DNA of 64,000 bases, from the NCBI RefSeq assembly GCF_013387495.1, contig NZ_JABZEE010000008.1, forward strand, positions 62,001 through 126,000, in the 5' to 3' direction. Under the pieces are notes generated by a model. That model saw nothing but the letters and a program-made list of their open reading frames with translations, did no database searches and was not told the DNA's origin. The position numbers were made by a program, and so were the translations under genes. The first letter of the stretch is position 1, and each line of letters begins with the position of its first letter. Positions 22,152 to 31,125 of the stretch are shown piece after piece. Origin of the DNA: Streptomyces sp. PKU-EA00015. Its GTDB lineage: Bacteria; Actinomycetota; Actinomycetes; Streptomycetales; Streptomycetaceae.

Positions 22152-22234
22152 CTCGGAACGATCGCCGTCTGGCGTGCGGCCGGTCCATGGACAAAGATCG
22201 GCCTTTCTTGGACTGGGGCCCGAGCGGCGGCCTT

Positions 22235-22244
22235 CCCGATCGGG
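22235..22244. promoter_or_regulatory. Palindrome CCCGATCGGG between GH35 and the AraC gene
   Basis: A 10-bp perfect palindrome lies in the 135-bp divergent promoter region of the beta-galactosidase gene and its presumed AraC-family regulator. AraC proteins usually bind direct repeats, so its role is uncertain. Confidence 0.3.
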
Positions 22245-22286
22245 CGATCCGGCGGAAGGGTCCTGGGGGAGGGAGCGGAAAAGGGC

Positions 22287-23174
22287 ATGTACCACACCTG
22301 GATGCGATATTTCACCCCGAGGCCGGTCCATCACCGGCTGGGCCTCGTGTGCCTCGGCGTCGGCCTCCAGCACGGGCAGCTGCCCACCGTGGGCCCGCGC
22401 ACCCTCGATCACCACGTCGCCGTCGTGATCAGCGCCGGCAGCGGCTGGTACCGCGGCGCCGACGGACGGCGCACCAGCGTCACCGCGCCCGCCCTGATCT
22501 GGCTCACGCCCGGGGTCCCGCACCATTACGGGCCCGACCCCGCCGCCGGCTGGGACGAGAGCTTCGTCGACTTCACCGGGCCCGCCACCGCCACCTACAC
22601 CGAGCTCGGCTACATCGAACCCGACCGGCCCGTCGTGCCCCTGGCCGACGCCGCGGGCGCCCGCGCCGCCGTCGGCCGCATCACCCGCGCCGCCCGCCGC
22701 GGCAACCCCCTCCTGGAGGTCGAGACCGGCGCGGCCGTCCACGAACTCCTCGTCGCCCTGCGCCGCGCCCGCGCCGACACCAACGCCGACGGCGACCCCG
22801 TCCTCACCGCCCTCGCCCGCGACGCCTTCCAGCCCCTGTCCGTCGCCGAGCACGCGGCCCGCCACGGCATGACCCCCGCCGAGCTGCGCACCGCCGTCCG
22901 CCGCGGCGCCGGATGCAGCCCGAAGGACTACCTCCTCGCCATCCGCCTCGGCCACGCCAAGGAGCTCCTCGCGACCACCGACCTGCCCGTGGCGGCCGTG
23001 TCCCGCCGCGTCGGCTACGAGGACCCGGCCTACTTCTCCCGGCTGTTCACCCGCCGCGTCGGCCTCGCGCCCATCCGCTTCCGCGAACAGCAGGGACGCA
23101 ACGTGCCCGGCGGCTGGAGCAACCGCGTCCCGGACCCTGAACACCCCCCGACCATCGTCGGCACCTGGACGTAA
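22287..23174 (+). CDS. AraC family transcriptional regulator
   Basis: The 295-residue protein has an N-terminal cupin-like sensing domain (LDHHVAVVISAGSGWYRGADG ... LIWLTPGVPHHYGPDP) and a C-terminal double helix-turn-helix (LSVAEHAARHGMTPAELRTAV and PVAAVSRRVGYEDPAYFSRLFTRRVGLAPIRFRE). This is the usual layout of sugar-responsive AraC activators. It is divergent from a GH35 beta-galactosidase, the likely target. The ATG at 22287 follows GGAGCGGAAAAGGG. The chorismate mutase gene starts 5 bp after its stop, so they may share a message although their functions look unrelated. Confidence 0.92.
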   Translation: MYHTWMRYFTPRPVHHRLGLVCLGVGLQHGQLPTVGPRTLDHHVAVVISAGSGWYRGADGRRTSVTAPALIWLTPGVPHHYGPDPAAGWDESFVDFTGPATATYTELGYIEPDRPVVPLADAAGARAAVGRITRAARRGNPLLEVETGAAVHELLVALRRARADTNADGDPVLTALARDAFQPLSVAEHAARHGMTPAELRTAVRRGAGCSPKDYLLAIRLGHAKELLATTDLPVAAVSRRVGYEDPAYFSRLFTRRVGLAPIRFREQQGRNVPGGWSNRVPDPEHPPTIVGTWT

Positions 23175-23179
23175 GCTCC

Positions 23180-23512
23180 ATGACCATGACCACGAAGGAC
23201 ATCGACGAGAACGTGCGCGCCGAACTGACCCGCCTGCGCGAGAGCATCGACAACATCGACGCGGCGGTCGTGCACATGCTCGCCGAACGCTTCAAGTGCA
23301 CCCAGCAGGTCGGCCACCTCAAGGCCGAGCACCATCTGCCGCCCGCCGATCCGGCCCGCGAGGCCCGCCAGATCGAGCGGCTGCGCCAGCTCGCGGAGAG
23401 CGCGAAGCTGGACCCCGCGTTCGCCGAGAAACTGCTGAATTTCATCATCGCCGAGGTGATCCGCCACCACGAGACCATCGCGGGCGGGCCGCCGCCGGCG
23501 CAGGACGAGTAG
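23180..23512 (+). CDS. Chorismate mutase (AroQ class)
   Basis: The 110-residue all-helical protein is a stand-alone AroQ-type chorismate mutase, converting chorismate to prephenate for Phe/Tyr synthesis. Visible features are the first helix with the active-site Arg (ELTRLRESIDNIDAAVVHMLAERFKCTQQVGHLKAE, with the conserved Arg, Lys and Lys positions) and a C-terminal helix (FAEKLLNFIIAEVIRHHETI). No second catalytic domain is fused. ATGs occur at 23180 and 23186; the first lies 5 bp after the AraC stop. It is cytoplasmic. Confidence 0.9.
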   Translation: MTMTTKDIDENVRAELTRLRESIDNIDAAVVHMLAERFKCTQQVGHLKAEHHLPPADPAREARQIERLRQLAESAKLDPAFAEKLLNFIIAEVIRHHETIAGGPPPAQDE

Positions 23513-23627
23513 GGCCGGGGCCCCGCACCCGGGCGCGCGGTGTTCCGCGCACGGGGCGCACAGTGTGCGCTGACAGCGGAACACGCCCCCCTGTGCCCTC
23601 CCGGGGCCATCGGGCAGCATGGCCCCC

Positions 23628-26117
23628 ATGTCCGTATTGACGCGCGACGAAGCGCAGACCCGAGCCCAGCTGATCGACGTACACCGCTACACGATCGACC
23701 TCGATCTGACGACCGGCGAGGAGACCTTCGACTCCCGCACCGTCATCCACTTCACCGCGCGCGCGGCCGGGGACACCTTCGTCGAGCTCAAGCCCGCGGA
23801 GCTGCGCTCCCTCACCCTCGACGGACAGCCGCTCGACCCCGCGGCGCTCGACGGCAACCGCTACGCGCTGACCGCCCTCGCCGCCGGGGACCACGAACTG
23901 CGCGTCGACGCGAGCATGCGCTACTCCCGCACCGGCGAAGGCATGCACCGCTTCACCGACCCCACCGACGGCGAGCGGTACGTCTACACGCAGCTGTTCA
24001 TGGAGGACGTCCAGCGCGTCTTCGCCGCCTTCGACCAGCCCGACCTGAAGGCCGTCTTCGCCCTCACCGTCACCGCGCCCGAGGGCTGGACCGTCCTCGG
24101 CAACGGCATCGCGACCCACGACGGCAACGGCCGGTGGACCTGTGCCCCCACACCGCTGCTGTCCACCTACCTCGTCGCCGTGGCCGCCGGCCCCTGGCAC
24201 TCCGTCCGCACCGAGCACGCCGGGCTGCCCTTCGGCCTCCATGTGCGCCGCTCGCTCGGCGCCCACCTCGACGCCGACGCGGACGAGCTGTTCGAGATCA
24301 CCCGCCAGTGCTACGACCGGTACCACGAGAAGTTCGAGGAGCCGTACCCCTTCGACTCGTACGACCAGGCCTTCGTGCCCGAGTTCAACGCGGGCGCCAT
24401 GGAGAACCCCGGGCTCGTCACCTTCCGTGACGAATTCGTCTACCGCTCCGCCGTCACCGACACCCAGCGCCAGACCCGCGCCATGGTCATCGCCCACGAG
24501 ATGGCCCACATGTGGTTCGGCGACCTCGTCACCCTCAGGTGGTGGGACGACATCTGGCTCAACGAGTCCTTCGCCGAGTACATGGGCTACCAGACGCTCA
24601 CCGAGGCCACCCGCTTCACAGACACCTGGGTCGACTTCGGCATCGCCCGCAAGGCATGGGGCTACGACGCCGACCAGCGGCCCTCCACCCACCCCGTCGC
24701 CCCCGACCCGGACGCCGTGCCCGACACCGCGTCCGCGATGCTGAACTTCGACGGCATCTCCTACGCCAAGGGCGCCTCCGCGCTGCGCCAGCTCGTGGCC
24801 TGGCTGGGGGAGAAGGACTTCCTCGCCGGCATCAACATCCACTTCAAGCGGCACAGGTTCGGCAACGCCACCCTCGCCGACTTCATCGACTCCCTCGCGC
24901 AGGCCACCGACCGGGACGTGCACGCCTGGGCCGACGTGTGGCTGCGCACCACCGGCGTCGACACGCTCACCCCGACCGTCACCGAGACCGGGGGCGGCTG
25001 GACGCTCGGCATCGACCGCGACGGCAGCCGCCCCCACCGCATCACCGTCGGCGCCTTCGACGCCGACCCGATCGAGCCGGACCGCCTGGTCCTGCGGGAC
25101 CGCTTCGACGTGGACGTACCGCTCACCGAGCACGACGTCCACCCCGGGCGCCGCCCCTCGCTCGTCGTCCTCAACGACGGCGACACCACCTACGCCAAGG
25201 TCCGCCTCGACACCGCGTCCTGGGCCACCGCGCTCCGCTCCCTCTCCGGCATCCCCGACCCGCTGACCCGCGCCGTCGTGTGGAACGCGGCACGCGACAT
25301 GGTCCGCGACGGCGAACTGGCGCCCACCGCCTACCTGGAGGCCGCCCGCGCCCACCTCCCCCGGGAGACCGACCTCGCCGTCGTCCAGGGCGTCCTGGCC
25401 TTCGCCGCCGGGCAGATCACCGACTGCTACCTGCCCGCGGAGCAGCGCCCCGCCGCGCTCGCCACGCTCACCGACACCTGCCGGGCCCTGCTGCGCCACA
25501 CCGAGGACGGCAGCGACCCCGGCCTGCGCCTGACCGCCGTGCGCCACTTCATCGACGCCGCGTCCCAGCCCGCGTCGATCCAGGAGTGGCTCGCCGACGG
25601 CAGCGTCCCCGGCGGCCCCGAACTCGACCCCGAGCTGCGCTGGCGCATCCTCACCCGCCTCGCCGTCCTCGGCGCGGTCGGCGAGAAGGAGATCGCGGCC
25701 GAACTGGACCGCGACCCGAGCGCGACGGGCCAGGAGGGCGCGGCCCGCTGCCGCGCCGCCCTGCCGACGGCTCAGGCGAAGGCGGAGGCCTGGTCCCGGC
25801 TGTTCGCGTCGGACGACCTGTCGAACTACCTGTTCACAGCGACGGCCCAGGGCTTCTGGCAGCCCGAACAGGCCGCGCTCGTACGGGAGTACGTCCCCCG
25901 CTACTACCCCGACGCCGTCGCCCTCGCGGCCCGCCGCGGCCCGGCGATCGCGGAGGCCGCGGGCCGGTACGCCTTCCCGCTCCACGCGGTGGACGCGAAG
26001 GCGCTGGCCCTGGGCGAGGACTGCCTGCGCGAGGCGTCCCCGATCCCGGCTCTCCGCCGCAAGCTGGTGGACCAGCTGGACGACCTGTCGAGGGCCCTGC
26101 GGATCCGCGGCGCGTGA
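23628..26117 (+). CDS. pepN: Aminopeptidase N (M1 family)
   Basis: The 829-residue M1 metallopeptidase has the exopeptidase motif GAMEN (Met258), the zinc motif HEMAH (His290, Glu291, His294) and the third ligand Glu313 in NESFAEYMGY, with exact x18 spacing. The N-terminal beta domain precedes this, and a long ERAP1-like C-terminal helical domain follows. It removes N-terminal residues from peptides in the cytoplasm; no signal is present. The ATG at 23628 (MSVLTRDEA) is preferred; an ATG three codons earlier (23619) is possible. Length agrees with actinobacterial PepN. It stands alone in transcription. Confidence 0.96.
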   Translation: MSVLTRDEAQTRAQLIDVHRYTIDLDLTTGEETFDSRTVIHFTARAAGDTFVELKPAELRSLTLDGQPLDPAALDGNRYALTALAAGDHELRVDASMRYSRTGEGMHRFTDPTDGERYVYTQLFMEDVQRVFAAFDQPDLKAVFALTVTAPEGWTVLGNGIATHDGNGRWTCAPTPLLSTYLVAVAAGPWHSVRTEHAGLPFGLHVRRSLGAHLDADADELFEITRQCYDRYHEKFEEPYPFDSYDQAFVPEFNAGAMENPGLVTFRDEFVYRSAVTDTQRQTRAMVIAHEMAHMWFGDLVTLRWWDDIWLNESFAEYMGYQTLTEATRFTDTWVDFGIARKAWGYDADQRPSTHPVAPDPDAVPDTASAMLNFDGISYAKGASALRQLVAWLGEKDFLAGINIHFKRHRFGNATLADFIDSLAQATDRDVHAWADVWLRTTGVDTLTPTVTETGGGWTLGIDRDGSRPHRITVGAFDADPIEPDRLVLRDRFDVDVPLTEHDVHPGRRPSLVVLNDGDTTYAKVRLDTASWATALRSLSGIPDPLTRAVVWNAARDMVRDGELAPTAYLEAARAHLPRETDLAVVQGVLAFAAGQITDCYLPAEQRPAALATLTDTCRALLRHTEDGSDPGLRLTAVRHFIDAASQPASIQEWLADGSVPGGPELDPELRWRILTRLAVLGAVGEKEIAAELDRDPSATGQEGAARCRAALPTAQAKAEAWSRLFASDDLSNYLFTATAQGFWQPEQAALVREYVPRYYPDAVALAARRGPAIAEAAGRYAFPLHAVDAKALALGEDCLREASPIPALRRKLVDQLDDLSRALRIRGA

Positions 26118-26159
26118 CGCCCCGTCGGGGACTCCGCGCGCGCATGCGCCGGCGCCCCC

Positions 26160-26313
26160 GTCGGGCTCCGCCCCGAACCCCGCGCCTCAATCGCCGGCGA
26201 GGCTGCACTGCAGCCCGTCCGGGGGTTCCTCCCACGGCCGCCAGTCCGCAGGGGGAGTTCGAGGACACCGCGCGAAGCGCGGTACGGGTCCGGGCGGAGG
26301 CCCGGTTTCACCC
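26160..26313 (+). repeat. Dispersed composite intergenic repeat (two-module copy)
   Basis: Module 1 (26160-26207: GGGCTCCGCCCC hairpin, ACCCCGCGCCTCAATCGCC, GGCGAGGCTG) matches 9312-9360. Module 2 (about 26208-26313: CAGCCCGTCCGGGGGTTCC, then the 20-mer at 26258-26277, then CCGGGCGGAGGCCCGGTTT) matches the inverted copy at 15437-15546. Both modules are rich in short hairpins. It fills most of the 274-bp gap between pepN and the decarboxylase gene. Confidence 0.65.
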
Positions 26314-26391
26314 AATACCCCTTCCGCTCCGGATCGTTGAGCCTCCCGGGCGCGCCCCCGCCCCGCCCTGATCCGTTGCGAAGGACCCCGC

Positions 26392-27765
26392 ATGCCCACC
26401 CCGCCGCTTCCGCCCCTCGCCGGTGGGCCCGCCGGCCCCGACGCCCTGCGGCCGCTGGTCGGCGTCGTGCTCGGCGCCCTCCGGGAGGGCGCCGAGCAGC
26501 GCGGCGGGCCGCTGCCCGGCGGCGGTCCGGACGCCGTCGCCGAGCACGTCCGCGACGCGCTGAAGGACGCCCTGCCCGACCAGGGCCACGGCGCCGAAGA
26601 GGCCCTCCACGCCCTCGTCCGCGCCGTCGCCCACGGCTCGGCCGACCCGGCCGACCCCCTGTGCGCGGCCCATCTGCACACCCCGCCCCTCGCACTCGCC
26701 GTCGCCGCCGACCTCGCGGCCTCCGCGCTCAACCCGTCGATGGACTCGTGGGACCAGGCACCGGCCGCCTCCGCGCTGGAGAGCGCCGTCACCCGGGCCC
26801 TCGCCGCCGAGGTCTACCCGCACGCCCCCGCCCCCGACGCCCTCGTCACCACCGGCGGCACCGAGTCCAACCAGCTCGCCCTCCTCCTCGCCCGCGAACG
26901 CCACAGCGCCCCGCTCCAGGTCGTCTGCGCCGACTCCGCGCACCACTCCGTGCGCCGCGCCGCCTGGCTGCTGGGCCTGCCCGGCCCGGTCACCGTCCCG
27001 GTCCACGACACCGCCGCCCTGGACGCCGCCCTCACCGAACTGCCCGGTCCCGTCCTGGTCGTCGCCACCGCGGGCACCACCGACACCGGCCGCATCGACC
27101 CGCTCCCGGAGATCGCCGACATGACGGCACGGCATCGCGCCGAGCTGCACGTCGACGCGGCCTACGGCGGTCCCCTGCTGTTCAGCCGGACCCTGCGTCC
27201 TCTCGTCGCCGGCCTGGACCGCGCCCACTCGGTCACCCTCGACCTGCACAAACTCGGGTGGCAGCCCGTCGCGGCCGGACTCGTCGCGGTGTCCGACACG
27301 GCCCGCCTCGCCCCCCTCGCGCACACCGCCGAGTACCTCAACGCCGAGGACGACACGGACGCCGGCCTGCCCGACCTCCTCGGCCGCTCCCCGCGCACCA
27401 CCCGACGCCCCGACGTCCTCAAGATCGCCGTCACCCTCAGGGCCCTCGGGCGCACCGGACTCGGCGCACTCGTGGACCGGGTCTGCGCCGCCGCGCAGGA
27501 CCTCGCCGACATGGTCGAGAAGCATCCCGGTCTGAAGCTGTACGAGCGGCCCACCCTGTCGACGGTCCTGTTCCGCCCCGCCGGCGCCACCGACGAGCAG
27601 ACCGCCGGTATCCGCCGCACCCTCCTCACCGGCGGCCGCGCCGTCCTCGGCCGGGCCCGCGCCGACGGCCGCGTCTGGCTCAAGGCGACCCTGCTCAACC
27701 CGCACGCCACCCCCGCCCACCTGCACGCCCTGCTCGCACTCGTGGAAGGCAGCACCCCCCGATGA
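26392..27765 (+). CDS. PLP-dependent group II decarboxylase (diamino acid/aromatic type)
   Basis: This 457-residue enzyme is a fold-type I decarboxylase. It has TTGGTESNQLALLLARERH (cofactor phosphate loop), HVDAAYGGPLLF (Asp binding the pyridine nitrogen) and the Schiff-base Lys in SVTLDLHKLGWQPVAAG. Its nearest functional classes are L-2,4-diaminobutyrate, lysine/ornithine or aromatic decarboxylases; the substrate cannot be fixed. Translation is coupled (ATGA) to an amine N-hydroxylase, as in the desA-desB step of desferrioxamine synthesis, so it most likely supplies a diamine such as cadaverine or putrescine. It is not closely worded like S. coelicolor DesA. Start ATG at 26392 after GAAGGACC. 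Confidence 0.88.
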   Translation: MPTPPLPPLAGGPAGPDALRPLVGVVLGALREGAEQRGGPLPGGGPDAVAEHVRDALKDALPDQGHGAEEALHALVRAVAHGSADPADPLCAAHLHTPPLALAVAADLAASALNPSMDSWDQAPAASALESAVTRALAAEVYPHAPAPDALVTTGGTESNQLALLLARERHSAPLQVVCADSAHHSVRRAAWLLGLPGPVTVPVHDTAALDAALTELPGPVLVVATAGTTDTGRIDPLPEIADMTARHRAELHVDAAYGGPLLFSRTLRPLVAGLDRAHSVTLDLHKLGWQPVAAGLVAVSDTARLAPLAHTAEYLNAEDDTDAGLPDLLGRSPRTTRRPDVLKIAVTLRALGRTGLGALVDRVCAAAQDLADMVEKHPGLKLYERPTLSTVLFRPAGATDEQTAGIRRTLLTGGRAVLGRARADGRVWLKATLLNPHATPAHLHALLALVEGSTPR

Positions 27766-29195
27766 CCGCCACGCCCGCTCCCGAGGCCGCCACGGCGGCG
27801 GCCGCCCTCGACCGCCCCCACGACCTCGTGGGCATCGGCATCGGCCCGTTCAACCTCTCCCTCGCCGCGCTCGCCCACGGCGTACCGGGCGGCCTCGCCA
27901 CCGCCTTCTACGAGCGGCGGCCCGCCTTCCACTGGCACCCCGGCCTGCTCATCGAGGGCGCCACCCTCCAGGTCCCGTTCCTCGCCGACCTGGTCACGCT
28001 CGCCGACCCGGCGAGCCCCTGGTCGTTCCTCAGCCATCTGCGCGCCCGCGAACGGCTCTTCCCCTTCTACTTCGCCGAGAGGTTCCACATCCAGCGCGCC
28101 GAGTACGACGCGTACTGCCGCTGGGTCGGCGAGAACCTGCCGGGACTCCACTTCGGCCACCAGGTCGACACCGTCCGCTGGAACCCCGAACGCGACCTGT
28201 TCGAGGTGGACTTCACCCAGCTCGACGCCGACGGCGAGGCCGCGGCCCTCGGCCGCGCGTACACGCGTGCCGTCGCGCTCGGCATCGGCACCGAGCCGTA
28301 CGTCCCCGAACCGCTGCGGCCCCTCGCCGACGCGCCCGGTGTGCCCGTGATCCACTCCGCCGACTACCTCGACCACCGCGACGCCCTGATCGCCGCCGAA
28401 CACGTCACCGTGATCGGCTCGGGCCAGTCCGGGGCCGAGGTCTTCCTCGACCTGCTGCGCGCCCGACCCGCCGGGGCCGAGAGGATCCACTGGCTGGCCC
28501 GCACGGAGGCGTTCGCGCCCATGGAGTACTCCAAGCTCGGCCTCGAACACTTCACGCCCGACTACACACGCTACTTCCACGCCCTGCCCGAGCAGGTCCG
28601 CAACGACCTCGTCCCGCGGCAGTGGCAGCTCCACAAGGGCATCGACGCCGACACCATCGCCGCCGTCCACGACGAGCTCTACCGCCGCACCCTGCACGGC
28701 GGCTGGCCCGAAACCGTCCTGACGCCCGGTGTCACCGTCCGCACCGCCGGCCGCGTCGCCACCACGAAGATCGAACTGCACCTCGAGCACCTCCAGCAGG
28801 GCATCCGCTCCCGGCTCACCACCGACGCCGTCGTCCTCGCCACCGGTTACCGCGAACGGCCGCTGGACCGGCTGCTCGCCGGTCTCGACCGGTACATGCG
28901 CCGCGACAGCGCCGGCCGTCCCGTCGTCGACGAGCAGTACCGGATGAAGCTCGACCCCTCCGTCACGGGAACGGTCTACGTGCAGAACGCCGAGCGCCAC
29001 ACCCACGGCGTCGGCGCCCCCGACCTCGGCCTCGCCGCCTGGCGCAGCGCGACCATCCTCAACTCGCTCACCGGCAAGGAGCCCTACCCCCTGCCACGCC
29101 GCACCGCCTTCACCAGCTTCGGCCTCGAACGGCGCGAGGCGCCCGGCATCCCCGGCCAGCAGCCGCAGCCGGCTCGCCTGGCCCAGGGACGCTGA
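27762..29195 (+). CDS. SidA/IucD/PvdA-type amine N-monooxygenase
   Basis: This 477-residue flavoenzyme of the lysine/ornithine N-hydroxylase class has the FAD motif LVGIGIGPFNLSLAAL near the N-terminus, LQVPFLADLVTLADP, the NADPH motif VTVIGSGQSGAEVFLDL and the C-terminal ATGY (VVLATGYRERPLD). It adds oxygen to the terminal amine of a diamine or amino acid to make an N-hydroxyamine for a hydroxamate. The ATG overlaps the decarboxylase stop by 4 bp. No acyltransferase or NIS synthetase follows (the next gene is on the other strand), and no clear iron box lies upstream, so the pathway is incomplete here. Confidence 0.92.
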   Translation: MTATPAPEAATAAAALDRPHDLVGIGIGPFNLSLAALAHGVPGGLATAFYERRPAFHWHPGLLIEGATLQVPFLADLVTLADPASPWSFLSHLRARERLFPFYFAERFHIQRAEYDAYCRWVGENLPGLHFGHQVDTVRWNPERDLFEVDFTQLDADGEAAALGRAYTRAVALGIGTEPYVPEPLRPLADAPGVPVIHSADYLDHRDALIAAEHVTVIGSGQSGAEVFLDLLRARPAGAERIHWLARTEAFAPMEYSKLGLEHFTPDYTRYFHALPEQVRNDLVPRQWQLHKGIDADTIAAVHDELYRRTLHGGWPETVLTPGVTVRTAGRVATTKIELHLEHLQQGIRSRLTTDAVVLATGYRERPLDRLLAGLDRYMRRDSAGRPVVDEQYRMKLDPSVTGTVYVQNAERHTHGVGAPDLGLAAWRSATILNSLTGKEPYPLPRRTAFTSFGLERREAPGIPGQQPQPARLAQGR

Positions 29196-29219
29196 GCGCC
29201 TCCCCCCGTCCCAAAGCGG

Positions 29220-31031
29220 CTAGAAGACCGGCGCGCCGTCCCGCGTCAGCTTCCACCCCACCGAGGCGAACGACGCCGGGTCGACCGTGCCCTGCGCCTG
29301 CACCCAGGAGATGATCGTGTTCCTGATCTCCTCGGAGTTCGCCCACAGCTGCTGGGCGCGGGCGATGTGCGGGAAGTTGCCTCCACCGCTCGCCCGGTAG
29401 TTGTTGACGGCCAGCACGAACCGGGCCGCCGGATCGATCGGACGGCCCTCGAAGGACAGGTTCACGATCCGCGAACCGGCCGGCTTCGCGATGTCGACCT
29501 CGTACGTCACCCCCGACACGGCGTCGTAGTTGTAGTCGGGCGTACCCCCCGCGTTCGTCAGCTTCGACGTGTCGACCGGAGCGCCCGCGGGCGTCTGCAC
29601 GTAGTAGCGCGCGGAGAACTCCAGGTACTCCCGCAGCTGCGCACCCGTCACCAGCCGGGCCTCGAGGGTGTTCTCGAACGGATAGAGCCCGGCCGCGTCC
29701 CGGATCGTCACGTCACCCGCCGGGATGGCGGCCGTACGGGAGAAGCACGACGCCTGCGACAGCACCGGAAGCGCCGCCCACTGGCCGCCCGCCAGGGCCG
29801 CCTTCACCGTCTCGGCCTGCACGTGGTTGATCAGGTCGATGATCGGCTCGTCCTTCCAGGGCGCGTCGGCCGTCGACATCGCGACGGTGGACGTGCCGAT
29901 GACCTGGTTGACGTACGCGACCACCTTCTCGTGCTCGTCGCCGAGCAGCCGGGTGATCTCCTCGTCCTCCGCGACCGTGTTCGAGTTCAGGACCTGCGCG
30001 CCCACCTTCTCGACGGTCCAGCGGCCCTTCTCCCACACCAGGTCGAAGTCGAACAGGGTGAGCCGCTGGCCCCACTTCAGCGGCTCGGAGAGCACGACCT
30101 GCTTGCCGGTCTCCTTGTTGGCGACGAAGTACTCGGCAATCTCGGTGTGCGCGTGGCCGACCAGGATCGCGTCGATGCCCGGCACCTGCTCGGCGACCAG
30201 ACCCGCCGCGTTCTCGATGTACGGCAGCTGGTCACCGTACGAGGAGGTGCCGCTGGAGCCCGAGTGCGCGGAGACGATGACGACGTCGGCGCCCATCGAC
30301 CGGAGCTTCGGCACCCACTTCGCCGCCTGCTCCTCCAGGCCGGGGAAGATCATCTTCCCGCTGACGTTCTGCTTGTCCCAGATCGCGATGCCGGGGTTGG
30401 TGAGCCCGAGGACCGCGACACGCACGTCACGGCCGTGCGGGGTGCGCAGCCGGTGCATGCTGTACGGCGCGAACGCCGGACGCAGCGTCTTCGCGTCCAG
30501 CGCGTTCGCACCGAGCAGCGGGAAGTCGCACTGCTCCTCGAACTTCCGCAGCACCGGGATGCCGTAGTTGAACTCGTGGTTGCCGAGCGCCGCGGCGTCG
30601 TAGCCGATGGCGTTCATCGCCTGCGCCATCGGGTGCACCGGTCCGCGCTCGGCGGTGATCGGGTCGACCTTGGCGTAGTAGTACGACAGCTGGGTGCCCT
30701 GAATGGTGTCGCCGGCGTCTATCAGGAGCGTGTTGCGGCGCCCCTTCTCCTCGCGGACGCGGTTCACCAGCGTCGAGATCTTCGCCAGGCCCACGTCGTT
30801 GTGGGCCTTGTCGTCGAACTCCTTGTCGGTGAAGTAGTCCCAGTTGAAGACATTGCCGTGCAGATCCGTCGTCCCCATCACGGTGAACGAGTACCGCTTC
30901 GGCGGACGTCCGTGGCCGTGCCCCCGTCCCGGCTCGTCGGCCGCGGCGGGTGCCGCGGCGCTGCCGGCGATCGCCACACCGGCCCCGGCGGCGGCCGACC
31001 GCTCCAGGAACGTCCTACGGTTCAGCGGCAT
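29220..31031 (-). CDS. Tat-exported 5'-nucleotidase / 2',3'-cyclic phosphodiesterase family protein
   Basis: The 603-residue precursor starts with a twin-arginine signal (NRRTFLERSAAAGAGVAIAG, cleavage near AAPAAADE). Two-metal phosphoesterase motifs follow: GTTDLHGN, DAGDTIQG, LGNHEFNYG, VSAHSG and GHAHTEI. A C-terminal 5'-nucleotidase substrate domain (ARLVTGAQLREYLEFSARYY) completes it. Outside the cell it should strip phosphate from nucleotides or cyclic nucleotides to scavenge phosphate and nucleosides. The ATG at 31031 has GAGGGAGACGAA upstream. It converges on the N-hydroxylase gene 24 bp away and is divergent from the SIMPL gene. Confidence 0.94.
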   Translation of the reverse strand: MPLNRRTFLERSAAAGAGVAIAGSAAAPAAADEPGRGHGHGRPPKRYSFTVMGTTDLHGNVFNWDYFTDKEFDDKAHNDVGLAKISTLVNRVREEKGRRNTLLIDAGDTIQGTQLSYYYAKVDPITAERGPVHPMAQAMNAIGYDAAALGNHEFNYGIPVLRKFEEQCDFPLLGANALDAKTLRPAFAPYSMHRLRTPHGRDVRVAVLGLTNPGIAIWDKQNVSGKMIFPGLEEQAAKWVPKLRSMGADVVIVSAHSGSSGTSSYGDQLPYIENAAGLVAEQVPGIDAILVGHAHTEIAEYFVANKETGKQVVLSEPLKWGQRLTLFDFDLVWEKGRWTVEKVGAQVLNSNTVAEDEEITRLLGDEHEKVVAYVNQVIGTSTVAMSTADAPWKDEPIIDLINHVQAETVKAALAGGQWAALPVLSQASCFSRTAAIPAGDVTIRDAAGLYPFENTLEARLVTGAQLREYLEFSARYYVQTPAGAPVDTSKLTNAGGTPDYNYDAVSGVTYEVDIAKPAGSRIVNLSFEGRPIDPAARFVLAVNNYRASGGGNFPHIARAQQLWANSEEIRNTIISWVQAQGTVDPASFASVGWKLTRDGAPVF

Positions 31032-31125
31032 TTCGTCTCCCTCGATCATGAGCACAACGCGCGTAGATTCTGGCGCAGGACCGTCCCGTGCGAAAGGGTT
31101 CGACCACAACAGTGAGGGAGACCGC

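Noticed and set aside
20367-23144. 925-residue minus frame covering GH35 and antisense of the AraC gene
   Set aside because: The first 331 residues are antisense to the AraC regulator; the GH35 domain begins at the ATG at 22151.
23445-25985. 846-residue frame antisense to pepN
   Set aside because: Shadow frame with no recognisable domain, fully inside a firm M1 aminopeptidase gene.
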